Positions 1 through 8,489 of a stretch of DNA of 64,000 bases are shown one piece after another (positions within the stretch are counted from its first letter, which is position 1; each line of letters begins with the position of its first letter). The position numbers and the translations under genes were made by a program. The DNA comes from Paulinella micropora (taxonomy: Eukaryota; Cercozoa; Imbricatea; Euglyphida; Paulinellidae), in contig WBZZ01002394.1 of the NCBI GenBank assembly GCA_019918135.1, positions 80,001 to 144,000 on the forward strand. Reading direction: 5' to 3'. The notes beneath the pieces are model-generated. The model searched no databases. It was not told the origin of the DNA and saw only the letters and a list, made by a program, of their open reading frames with translations.

Positions 1-177
1 AACTCCTCGCAAACGTTGTTGCAAGTTCTGTGTCCACTGAGTCTTCATTTGATCCCTGGACAATATACAAAGTACATGCATACATGCCGACCACAGACTG
101 CATCGCTTTTTGGTTTGATGCCATCAATCAAGGATAGACAATATGGTCTCACTATTTTTTTTTCTTTTTAGAGGTGT

Positions 178-239
178 TTATTTTATTTTATTTTATTTTA
201 TTTTATTTTATTTTATTTTATTTTATTTTATTTTATTTT
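178..239. repeat. (TTTTA)n microsatellite
   Basis: About twelve perfect tandem TTTTA units follow a T-rich stretch. It is simple sequence with no coding value; apparent open frames across it are low-complexity only. Confidence 0.95.
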
Positions 240-408
240 TCTTCCTATTTTTCTTTGAAAAAGGTTTACTATTTCTGACTGGCGAAAGACGGGAGACTGG
301 CGACGGTGATCAGATACGTAATTTCTCAGCCGCCGTCGGCATCAGTCTGGTAACAATCTTAATGGAATCGCGGCAGACACTGGCCTAATTCTACGTTCAT
401 ACACGACT

Positions 409-684
409 ACAGCAACAACCTACAACAACCTCAACAGCAACCTCAACAACAAAAGCAGCAGCAACAACAAGAACAACAACAAGAACAACAAGACACAAGA
501 GCAACAACAGCAATAACAGTGTAGATGACCCTCTTGTGCAACACCTTACAAGAACAGCAACAAGAACAGCAGTAGCAACAAGAACAACAACAACAACAAC
601 AATAAGAACAGCAATAACAGCAAAACAATTGTTGTTGTTATTGTTGTTGTTGTTGTTATTGTTGTTATTGTTGTTGTTGTTCTC
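409..684. repeat. (AAC)n / (GTT)n inverted microsatellite pair
   Basis: Positions 409-628 are an imperfect AAC/CAG/CAA-type trinucleotide tract. It switches at about 629 to a GTT/ATT tract on the same strand (629-684). The two halves are reverse complements, so a single strand can fold into a long hairpin. Open frames through it are homopolymeric (Asn, Val, Leu) and are not genes. Confidence 0.9.
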
Positions 685-792
685 CTTATTTGTCACCACA
701 ACAATGCCAACAATAAGACAACAGCTTCAACGAATTCCAAATTACAAAAAAAGATTTACCCTATCTCAGATGCTTATGCCGCAGGTTGCAGA

Positions 793-1064
793 TACATACA
801 TACATACATACATACACACATACATAACATACATAACATACAGAACATACATAACATATATACATACATACATACATACACACATACACACATACACACA
901 AACATACATACATACATACATACATACATGCATACATGCATACATACATACATACATACCATTCATACATTCGTATATTCATACATTTCATACATACATG
1001 CATACATACATATACACACATACATACATACATACATACGTACGTACATACATACATACATACA
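793..1064. repeat. (CATA)n microsatellite
   Basis: About 270 bp of tandem CATA units with scattered CACA, CATG and CGTA variants. The Tyr-Ile-His-Thr reading frames over it are artefacts of the repeat. Confidence 0.95.
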
Positions 1065-2400
1065 TTCAGCAGAGCTTTTGAACCCCAGGAATGCCGGGCT
1101 GGCACTGCCCTGGCTGCCATGCCATGAACTCTGGAGGGTAAATGTGTTGATTTTTGTTTGTTATTAATCAGAAACGTCGTTGCTCTGCATGTACATGTAC
1201 CACAACTACCCATCCCCCTCGAAATTAAGCCCTTGCCACATCCTGCTTATCAACAAAAAGCTTACCCTAGATTCTTAACGCTTGTGAAAGCATGAAATGC
1301 ACGACTCAGAAAATGAAAGAAAGAAGACAGTAACACATTTTTTGTTTTTTTTTATTCTGTCTGAAGGCGTGGAGGGGAGTTCCCCAAGGATGCGAGTGTA
1401 TGTTGGAACTGCAGTGAAAGCGTGCAAGGGCCCTCCTTGCCATACGGCACTTTCTTACCGCGAGGCTGGTGAGACACAGAAAAGCTTTTGTAATATATAC
1501 ATACATACACTCAACAGGAACATACTTACATACATTGCATAACTTAGCACCTGCATGAACCGATCTAACTTGACGCACAATTTTTTTTTCATTAAGAGAC
1601 ACAACAGCACAGCTCAAGAACATAAGAAAAACACAATTTTTTATCTATCCTTGTCCTTCCTTTAGTTTCACGACGTTGACAACGTTCCAGTGGGGGAAAG
1701 AGTTCGAAAACCTGCCTGGCTGCAATCCTTGGCGGGGCAAGTTTTATCGTCAATTCTAGGAAGACACAAAACCAATGGTCCATGTAATATACTGACAAAA
1801 AAAAAACTCTCCGTAGCTTCCATCGATTCTATCAATTTTGCGGCGCATTGTCATCTATTTATTTGGAAAGTTTTTCATGCAAGCTTTTCACTGACATTGA
1901 GAATTGTAATCCTAAACGCTGCAATATGAACATATGTAGCTTACATATGTTGTGTTATAGTAGCCTAGTTATTATACAGGCGATTTGTTATTTATGAAAC
2001 TTTTGTGCTTGGCGATCAATCGGAGTGACGTTGCAAGCAGCGAAATAGAAGTGCTCAGGCCCATCTAAGTCTGCGCCATTCCCTGTAGAGCGAAATGCGT
2101 CGTCTCTGCTTGTTATTTGCATATTGCCACCTACTTTCACGATAAAGTGACATACAGTATCAATCATTCAATGACCACCAGTCCCTTTCGAGCCTTTTTT
2201 GTGGCACTGCGAGCGGAACTTTGCCAGTTTTGAGCGACTGGCCGTGACACATTTTGTATTGATAGTCAGGGCGGCTCGGACTGGGCCACTAAAATTTTTT
2301 ATTTCGGCTCCCCGCGATTTGCATGGTCCCCGCCGGCCGGTCGACCGTGGGCCCAGCCAGGCAGTCAGAGTTCGTACAGTAAGTCACAGTCTGACTCGGA
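1065..2400. other. Intergenic, nothing recognised
   Basis: Short open frames exist on both strands (all under 110 codons), but none has a recognisable motif or sustained coding character. No RNA gene or repeat family was identified here. Confidence 0.5.
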
Positions 2401-2419
2401 GTTATTTATTCAAGTTAGC

Positions 2420-2745
2420 AGCATTAATATCATCCTTCCTTTCTTCCTTCATAACTTCTTCAATCTTAATTTCTTGTCTTTTCTCTTTCTGCTCCGTTGC
2501 CCCCGTTATTCTTTCTCCTGCATTCGACGTCTCATTCTTCACCTCTCTTTGCTTTGCTTCCCTTTTTGCATTTTCCTTATTCCCCTCTCCCTTTTCTTCA
2601 TTCCCTGTATTCTTTCTTTCCTCCTCTTCCCCTTCTCCTGTTCGCACCCTCTCTTGACCTCTGCTTTTCATTTTTTCTTTACTTGACCTCCCACACTTTC
2701 TTCCTGTAGTCTGCTATCTTTTTTACGCAAGCAATGTTTAATAAA
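2420..2745. repeat. Polypyrimidine tract
   Basis: The top strand is dominated by TTCTTT, CCTCTT and TTTCC strings. Reverse-strand frames are Glu/Lys/Arg-rich low complexity (the polypurine side). No gene is claimed. Confidence 0.7.
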
Positions 2746-2821
2746 ATACTTGCCACTAGTAAAGTTGAGTGCGAAGATGAAGAGATAGAATGGAAGAGTT
2801 AATTAAGAGGTGAAGCGTAGT

Positions 2822-2930
2822 CTAAAAAGAAAGAAAAAAAAGAAAAGAAAAGAAAAAAAAAGTGAATGCAAAGAGGAGAAAGAAAAAGGGAAATTCAGGA
2901 AAGAAAGGAAAAGAAAAACTAAGTTTCCGG
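2822..2930. repeat. Polypurine (GAAA-rich) tract
   Basis: Runs of AAAGAAAG, AAAAGAAAAG and GGAAAG on the top strand. This is simple sequence lying 80 bp after the polypyrimidine tract and in the opposite strand sense to it. Confidence 0.75.
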
Positions 2931-3347
2931 GAAATTTGCAACATGCATCATGAAGTGATGAGGCATTCTATTTCCCTTTGCACTCTCGACCATTCGCTCG
3001 GAACTTTGTTTACGGCCAGTGTTAGGCCTTTCGAACCAACCTCTTATGTTACTGCTCTTTTCCCCTCTTCATCGTCGCATGCTGTTAAGGACAGCTTTTG
3101 TTTCAATCCTGGCTGTTTTGCCAGCCAACTATATACTAATCCAACTTGTCTGTAGTTGCGTCCTGCATGGGACTGGAGTCTTCTAACAAAAAAGAAAAAA
3201 GAATCATGTGTGCCACACTTTTTTTTTTCATCAGCACCAATGATAGTTCCAGCCTTCCATATTCCATCCACTCATCCCACAAACCTTCACCTTTAAGCTT
3301 TGCGTATATATATAAACTTGTTTTCCAAATGTTCTCCCCTTTCGTCC

Positions 3348-3377
3348 CCCCCCCCCCCCCGCACCCCCCCCCCCCCG
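3348..3377. repeat. Poly-C tract
   Basis: Two C runs are interrupted by GCA (3348-3361 and 3364-3377). Such tracts are length-unstable and a likely place for sequencing or assembly error. Confidence 0.9.
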
Positions 3378-3432
3378 CCATACTTTTGGTATTCCGTTCT
3401 CACTTTATTTGCACATGCCCTGACCCATCGTC

Positions 3433-4379
3433 TTAGAGCTCCTCTTCCTCCGCACTGAGTTTTGCTCGTTCTTCCGGTCCTAACTTTACCATCCATCTCC
3501 GCACGTCTTCCACTGTTTTGTGTCTCACCACCTCTCGTTTTCCTTTGCCTCATGACTCGCCTCCTCTTCTTTCATTGTCTCATGACCCACCTCCTCGTCC
3601 TTGTTCCCCTCATGCGGATTGTCATATAATATTCCGCTATGTTGATCGCCATGTCCGTCATATATCTAATCTCCTTATCACTTTCCAGCCCTTTTATCCA
3701 TCTATCAGTCTCCTCCCGTCTCCACTTGTCTTCCTGTGGCACATTCTCACTGTCTCGTTCATACTTCTACCGACCTCTAAGGTCTGCCACATACTGTTCC
3801 CATCGGCAACTGCCTTGTTCATATCATTTTTGCTCCCAACTACTCGCCTCCTCCACTGTTCCTTTTGTGAAAGCATGTGCTGATTGCACCATATCCCGAA
3901 GCAACTCTTGCTTCCCTCTCTCCTGATCCATCAAAAACCAATATTGTCGCCGAGCCGCATCCCACTTTTGGAAAAGTGCCCAAGATCTTTCCCTCATTAT
4001 CACCGGCATAGTTGATATCGCTGCATCCCATACATGTCTAATGATAGCACACCTCGTTTTCTCGATTTTTGCTTTACTTTCCCTCGTTTGTTCCATTCCC
4101 TCCTTCCATGCTCCAGCCAACTCATGCAGTCTCTATTTTGCCTACTCGTCCATTTCCTTCTTTATTTTCTTTTCCTTGTCCAAAGCCCCATCCAACCGCC
4201 TGTTGTCGACTTGTCCTCCCTCCTCCTCTATTATCCATCAAGTTCCTCCTCCGTCGTTACTCAGGCCTGCCTCAACAACTGTTCCATCAGTATCAACTCC
4301 TCGTCGGTATCAATGGCCTTTATCTGCTTCTTTTGCTCCTCTGTCAGCCCCTGCAACTTTTGTCTGTTAAGATCAGAAA
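3433..4379 (-). pseudogene. Decayed coding region, charged coiled-coil-like protein
   Basis: On the reverse strand, stretches with clear protein-like composition follow one another. They start near 4379 (LNRQKLQGLTEEQKKQIKAI), continue through 3824-4120 (charged and amphipathic, with RRQYWFLMDQERGKQELLRD) and finish at a plausible C-terminus ending in EEEEL with a stop at 3433-3435. The pieces are not in a single open frame, so this is a decayed gene or element fragment. The composition (Glu/Lys/Arg-rich with spaced Leu) suggests an alpha-helical or coiled-coil protein. No family was recognised. The 5' end runs into the inverted-repeat element at 4355. It could be a fragment of a transposable element protein rather than a host gene. 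Confidence 0.4.
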
Positions 4380-4930
4380 GATATTATTTATTGTAAGCAG
4401 GGGTCTATATCCACTCAATCCAAGCACTCTGAGAATAACCTAATCTTCCTCCTCTGCAAAAGAGAGGAAATCAGTATGGTGGGAAAATGTAGTAGACTAT
4501 CAGAGCCAAGCAACAAAAAGGAAACAGAGCCATTTCTGTAGGCGCAGATAGGTAAATATGCGACCTTTTCTTATACCCCTATACACAGTGATGTATAGAA
4601 GAGCTATATCTCTTTAAGGTGTAGTTATATCCGTTTTTATTTATATACTTTTGAGCCGGTTGAAAACGATAATATTACGATTCATAACCGGTACTACTTT
4701 TTTAAGCAGTATAATATTATCGTTAGGGGTGACACTGGGAAATGCCTCTCTTTTCCCTTTTTGTTGCTTGGCTCTGAAAGTCTCCTACATTTTCCGCCAT
4801 ACTGGTTTTGCTCTCTTTGTGGAGGAGGAAGATTAGGTTATTATCAGAGTGCTGTGGAATTGGAAGGATAAATACCCCTGCTTACATTCTAGTAAATAAT
4901 ATCTTTTGATTATAACCGACAAAAGTGGAG
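4355..4930. mobile_element. Long inverted-repeat (foldback/MITE-like) element
   Basis: The left arm (about 4355-4527) and right arm (about 4746-4928) are imperfect reverse complements over about 170 bp. Shared blocks include GTAAGCAGGGG, ATAACCTAATCTTCCTCCTC, CAGTATGG and GAGCCAAGCAACAAAAAGG. The 200-bp centre holds no protein but carries its own 13-bp perfect inverted repeat (4665-4677 and 4712-4724). There is no transposase, so it is non-autonomous if mobile. Target duplications could not be set because the outer edges of the arms are diverged. A recent inversion-duplication is the alternative explanation. Confidence 0.65.
4665..4724. repeat. Inner hairpin of the foldback element
   Basis: AACGATAATATTA (4665-4677) and its exact reverse complement TAATATTATCGTT (4712-4724) are separated by 34 bases, inside the loop of the larger inverted repeat. 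Confidence 0.85.
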
Positions 4931-4967
4931 TCCCAGCCTAGATTTTTATATCCTCCAAATTTCAATC

Positions 4968-4971
4968 CAGC
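4968..4971. repeat. Target-site duplication of GYP1 (left)
   Basis: CAGC lies directly before the left LTR and is repeated directly after the right LTR at 22957-22960. This supports 4972-22956 as one insertion. Confidence 0.65.
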
Positions 4972-5190
4972 TGTGGACATCACCCCCCGAATTATCCGGT
5001 AAAAAACTTATTTATAGATTTCGTCTGGCCGGACACGTCTGAAATGCCAATTTGGTCCTGGTCTTTTAGCGGCTTTTTGTCTTTGCGTCACTGAGCTAAT
5101 ATAACGAGACATCATTCTCTTTTTTTGAGGACTGTGTTTGGTTATATTACCGACTTACTCTTCCATTGAGCTATCGTTGGGGATAGTATA
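4972..5190 (+). repeat. GYP1 left LTR
   Basis: It starts TGTGGACATCACCCCCCG and ends GGGGATAGTATA. It aligns without gaps to 22738-22956 with five substitutions. Short LTRs of this size are common in Ty3/gypsy elements. Confidence 0.92.
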
Positions 5191-5192
5191 TT

Positions 5193-5210
5193 TGGAGTCC
5201 ATAGCTAAAG
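5193..5210 (+). promoter_or_regulatory. Probable tRNA primer-binding site of GYP1
   Basis: TGGAGTCCATAGC begins two bases after the LTR. The leading TGG matches the complement of a tRNA 3' CCA end, the usual pattern for minus-strand priming. The tRNA identity was not determined. Confidence 0.45.
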
Positions 5211-5223
5211 GCTGATTCCTTTT

Positions 5224-5291
5224 CTGATCTGTCGTACAGACATCAGATAAGCACAATTTATTTTTCGCTGATCTGTCGCACAGACATCAGA
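5224..5291 (+). promoter_or_regulatory. Twin hairpins in the GYP1 leader
   Basis: Two 24-base copies (5224-5247 and 5268-5291) are identical except for one base. Each folds as CTGAT-CTGT-loop-ACAG-AC-ATCAG, giving 5 + 4 paired bases. The one difference between copies (T or C) is in the loop. The position between primer site and gag is where retroelement packaging and dimer signals lie, so that role is inferred and not shown. Confidence 0.5.
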
Positions 5292-5814
5292 CGAAAACAA
5301 ACACTCCTACTCATCCTCAAACAAAAAACTTACAAACAAGCAATCAATTTGTCACAAGCTGGCATAACCTTTAGCCCTTGTGCACATTTGGCTTCTGTGT
5401 GCTCTTCTACAAGACACCAGACCACACCTACTCCACTCCCTCTTGCTGCTTGCATAAAGCCAAGTAGGATAAGTGCGAAACAAACATCAGACAAACACAC
5501 AGACGGAGGAGAAACGAGCAAAGCACTCCCACTCTCTGTTCTGAACCATTTTCCTTGCATTTTCTCTGCAAAAACCAGAGGAGATTACACATCTCTCACA
5601 CAAGAGCAAGACAAATATCGAAGCACTGTCCGACGACAGACTGACTTCTACAAAACAGCTCTTTTGACCAAACTATCGTTATCTCTGTGTAGGGCCTGAC
5701 GCCCCATAACTATTTCAACAGAGAAAAGGAAGAAGGAGAAGAAGGTTGCATAGAGTGATAAGAATAACAGAGGAAAAAAGAAAAAAAAAGCAGACGTGAC
5801 TCTCATAACATAAA

Positions 5815-6024
5815 ATGGAAGACGAGAATGAGCAGGCTGGTGTGACACCAACTGATTATGGTCCTAGTGAGGGAGGAGAGGAGCAGGAGACTCAGTACTC
5901 AGAAGAGAGGGGGGATAGAGATGGAGAGGAGAGAGAGGAGTATACGTATACAGCCGATGTAGAGTCGACAGAGGGGGTAATGCACAAGAAGCGAGTGCAG
6001 GTCAGACTGGATGCTCTCCACTGA
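5815..6024 (+). CDS. Small acidic leader reading frame in GYP1
   Basis: A 69-codon frame begins at an ATG and is rich in Glu and Asp (QETQYSEERGDRDGEEREEY). It ends 17 bases before the gag start and is in a different frame from it. It may be a translated leader peptide, part of an acidic Gag N-terminus in some isoform, or chance. It lies outside the duplicated unit, so it occurs once. Confidence 0.35.
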   Translation: MEDENEQAGVTPTDYGPSEGGEEQETQYSEERGDRDGEEREEYTYTADVESTEGVMHKKRVQVRLDALH

Positions 6025-6041
6025 CAGAGGCAGAGAGAGAG

Positions 6042-8438
6042 ATGGAGGATGTTGGTCAGAATATCCCAAATACATGGGAACAGTTGGCTACATATGATGA
6101 TGAAGAGTCCTTCTTCCTTAACTACCCAACCTATTATAAAACACACATCTACATTCCTTACGAGAAAAGGAATAGACCAGGACAAAGTCAAAGCAACCTC
6201 CTGATCAAAATTCCCGGCCTTGCAAAGCCTCTCTTCAACAAAGTGAGGTTTGAGCACGAAAGAGTGCCATTGCAGGATATCAAGTATGGCGACACTCTTA
6301 CACTGTGCGACATATACGACATATCTGCAACACTCTACGCTGCTGTGCTCGTTGAGGAATTTTATGAACGCACAAACATACAGTGGAAAAATAAACGCAC
6401 AACTGCAGCATGGCTGTCTGTCTGTGGTGTCCCCACTGATATCAAGAATCTAGAAAGAAAGTTCGAAGGTAGAAACCAAAGTGGCATTGAGTTTGCCCTT
6501 GAGGCTTTTGTAACTGCCTTCACACGGGCTTACAACGAAATGTACAAAGCACTGAAAGACAACACAAGGCAACATCCTGTTTACGAGGAGGTTGACCAGT
6601 CTTGTCAGGTGCTTGAACGCCTCACACAACTCCATAAGGGCCTCTTTGAGGGGAAGGAGCAAAAACCAACACGGAAACAATGGGCCCACACGAAGAATCA
6701 CACTCTCATTAAAGGCCCTCTCACAACAATCCCAAATAATAACAGAGCTGATAAGTCTTCCATGAGAGAAAAGGCACACTTCCTCTCTAGTGCCACAGGG
6801 CTTGCACAGTTCGTGACTCATCTAGCACGACAGGTGAAAGAAGAAGAGACGAGACAGAAAGAGGAGAAGGAGCAGAAGGAGAAGATAGCTGTGGCAATGG
6901 CAGTAGCACGGGTGGCTCCACAGCCAACGGCTCCACCTACCACATCTAACCCAGCTCCCAAGAAAGCAGGAGGAGGATCCACAGGAGGAGGACCCCAAGG
7001 GGGAGGGACAGTAATTAACTTGACTGACTCCCAGAAGAAAAAGCAGGCGCTGCAGGCAGCCCTAGCTAAAATCAAAATTGGGGGAGGGGGCCTTAAGCTC
7101 TATGCTATCACTGCCAATGAGGCTGACACAGAGAAGACCCTCATGGCTAAGCTCAATGAGATGGACAGATGCTTCCAGCAAAACCAGTGTGAGGTGGAGC
7201 AGGAGTATGAAGTCCTAGAACATCTCTGTGATCGATCCCTCCTTGGAGCTGGTTTTGATCGTATAACTTACGAGAAGTACAGAGGAGAGGAGGAGCTAGC
7301 AAGGAAAGGTGGACATGCAGAGATGAGTTGTACTCTGGCCATTGCTGCCCTCATTCGATACTTTAAGGCAAGTGGATACCAACACTTGTGCACGGGCACA
7401 TTGATTGGGTTTGAAATTTTCGACTTAGTATCGGAGCAGTTGCAGTCTGTCACTCAGCTTGCATCTGTCTTAACAAATGTGGGCACCCAGTACACTCTCT
7501 TTTATAACCACAAAGCCATACTCCTATATTTCCTCAGTGCTTTGCACGTCTACAACAAAAATAAGCTCACACTGCTCATGCAAGACTGCAAAACCTTCGA
7601 CAAGGTAAAGCACTTGAACTTTTTGGAGATGAGCGTCTTTGAGGCCACGACTAAGGCCGTGAGCCCAAAAATGTTGTGGACCGAAGTAATGACCGCTTGT
7701 CAGAGGCTCGACAGCCAGACAGCATCCTTGCTCGGTTCTGCATCGGCTTCTGCTCAACCGCAAGCCGCACATACGCAACGATCTCTAGGAAAGCGACCAA
7801 GAGAGAACAGTCGTGAAGCTAACACACCTTGTATTCGTTGGTGGGCACGGGCACAATGCTTCAAACACACAAATAAGAAATGCCCGTACAACCACGATGT
7901 CGAGGACACCCGCATCCGAAACACACTCCTCAAGAACGTACGGTCGGACGAAACCAACACCGTCGCCGTTCTGCGCCGACTGCGCAAGGATCAGGGGTGG
8001 AAATTACAGGATGTCGCGGACCATGACCACGAACTAGCTGACGCGATCAATTCTCTTTTCGCTAGAGATGATCAGAAGACGGCAGCCATAGAAGCCGCAA
8101 GTAGAGGAAGAGGTGGAACACGAGGAAGAGGAGGAGGGAGAGGAATCAATCGAGGAGGAGGAGCCCCTTTCGCACGAGGCACATACACTCGCGGGGGGGA
8201 GAGAGGATTTGTGAGAAGAGCAGGAGGAAGAGGTGTATTTCAAGGTAGAGGAGGAGGAAGATGGGTTGGCCGAGGTGGATACGGCAGCGCAGAGCGCCCG
8301 TATCACAGAGATTGGGGCTGGGCAGACGGCTCGAGCTCAAGCTCGAGTTCCTCAGCACCACAGGCCTATGCGACATCAGGCGCAACCACTACCGACACTG
8401 ATGCCGACTCAGGTAACAGATTTGAGGTAGTCCAATGA
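6042..8438 (+). CDS. gag: GYP1 Gag-like protein with CCCH finger and RGG region (fossil)
   Basis: The frame is open for 798 codons from an ATG. The N-terminal 400 residues have no motif I can name. A charged helical stretch (about 265-290) is followed by a Pro/Gly-rich linker (about 295-330). Residues 597-618 form C-x8-C-x7-C-x3-H, a CCCH-type zinc finger in place of the usual retroelement CCHC knuckle. Residues about 685-770 are rich in RGG/RGR repeats, a known RNA-binding composition, and the C-terminus has a Ser run. These features fit a nucleocapsid that binds element RNA. The stop is UGA followed by CUAG. The pol frame continues in the same phase, so read-through is a likely expression mode. 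The repeat unit begins inside this gene at 6246. Confidence 0.8.
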   Translation: MEDVGQNIPNTWEQLATYDDEESFFLNYPTYYKTHIYIPYEKRNRPGQSQSNLLIKIPGLAKPLFNKVRFEHERVPLQDIKYGDTLTLCDIYDISATLYAAVLVEEFYERTNIQWKNKRTTAAWLSVCGVPTDIKNLERKFEGRNQSGIEFALEAFVTAFTRAYNEMYKALKDNTRQHPVYEEVDQSCQVLERLTQLHKGLFEGKEQKPTRKQWAHTKNHTLIKGPLTTIPNNNRADKSSMREKAHFLSSATGLAQFVTHLARQVKEEETRQKEEKEQKEKIAVAMAVARVAPQPTAPPTTSNPAPKKAGGGSTGGGPQGGGTVINLTDSQKKKQALQAALAKIKIGGGGLKLYAITANEADTEKTLMAKLNEMDRCFQQNQCEVEQEYEVLEHLCDRSLLGAGFDRITYEKYRGEEELARKGGHAEMSCTLAIAALIRYFKASGYQHLCTGTLIGFEIFDLVSEQLQSVTQLASVLTNVGTQYTLFYNHKAILLYFLSALHVYNKNKLTLLMQDCKTFDKVKHLNFLEMSVFEATTKAVSPKMLWTEVMTACQRLDSQTASLLGSASASAQPQAAHTQRSLGKRPRENSREANTPCIRWWARAQCFKHTNKKCPYNHDVEDTRIRNTLLKNVRSDETNTVAVLRRLRKDQGWKLQDVADHDHELADAINSLFARDDQKTAAIEAASRGRGGTRGRGGGRGINRGGGAPFARGTYTRGGERGFVRRAGGRGVFQGRGGGRWVGRGGYGSAERPYHRDWGWADGSSSSSSSSAPQAYATSGATTTDTDADSGNRFEVVQ

Positions 8439-8442
8439 CTAG
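8436..8442 (+). promoter_or_regulatory. UGA-CUAG read-through context between gag and pol
   Basis: The gag stop sits in TGACTAG. UGA followed by CUA(G) is a well-established leaky context in viral and cellular mRNAs. The next open stretch (pol) is in the same phase, with its first usable codon about 17 codons on. The same motif recurs at 16361-16367 in the duplicated unit. The read-through role is inferred. Confidence 0.55.
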
Positions 8443-8489
8443 AGAAGGAGGGAGAAAACAGAACAACATGCATTGCACGATACACCGTT

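Noticed and set aside
767-1213. Cys/Tyr/Val/Met repeat frames on the minus strand
   Set aside because: Translation of the CATA microsatellite.
2199-2709. Hydrophobic Ser/Phe/Leu frames as a secreted or membrane protein
   Set aside because: Composition follows the polypyrimidine tract and alternative phases give equally long frames.
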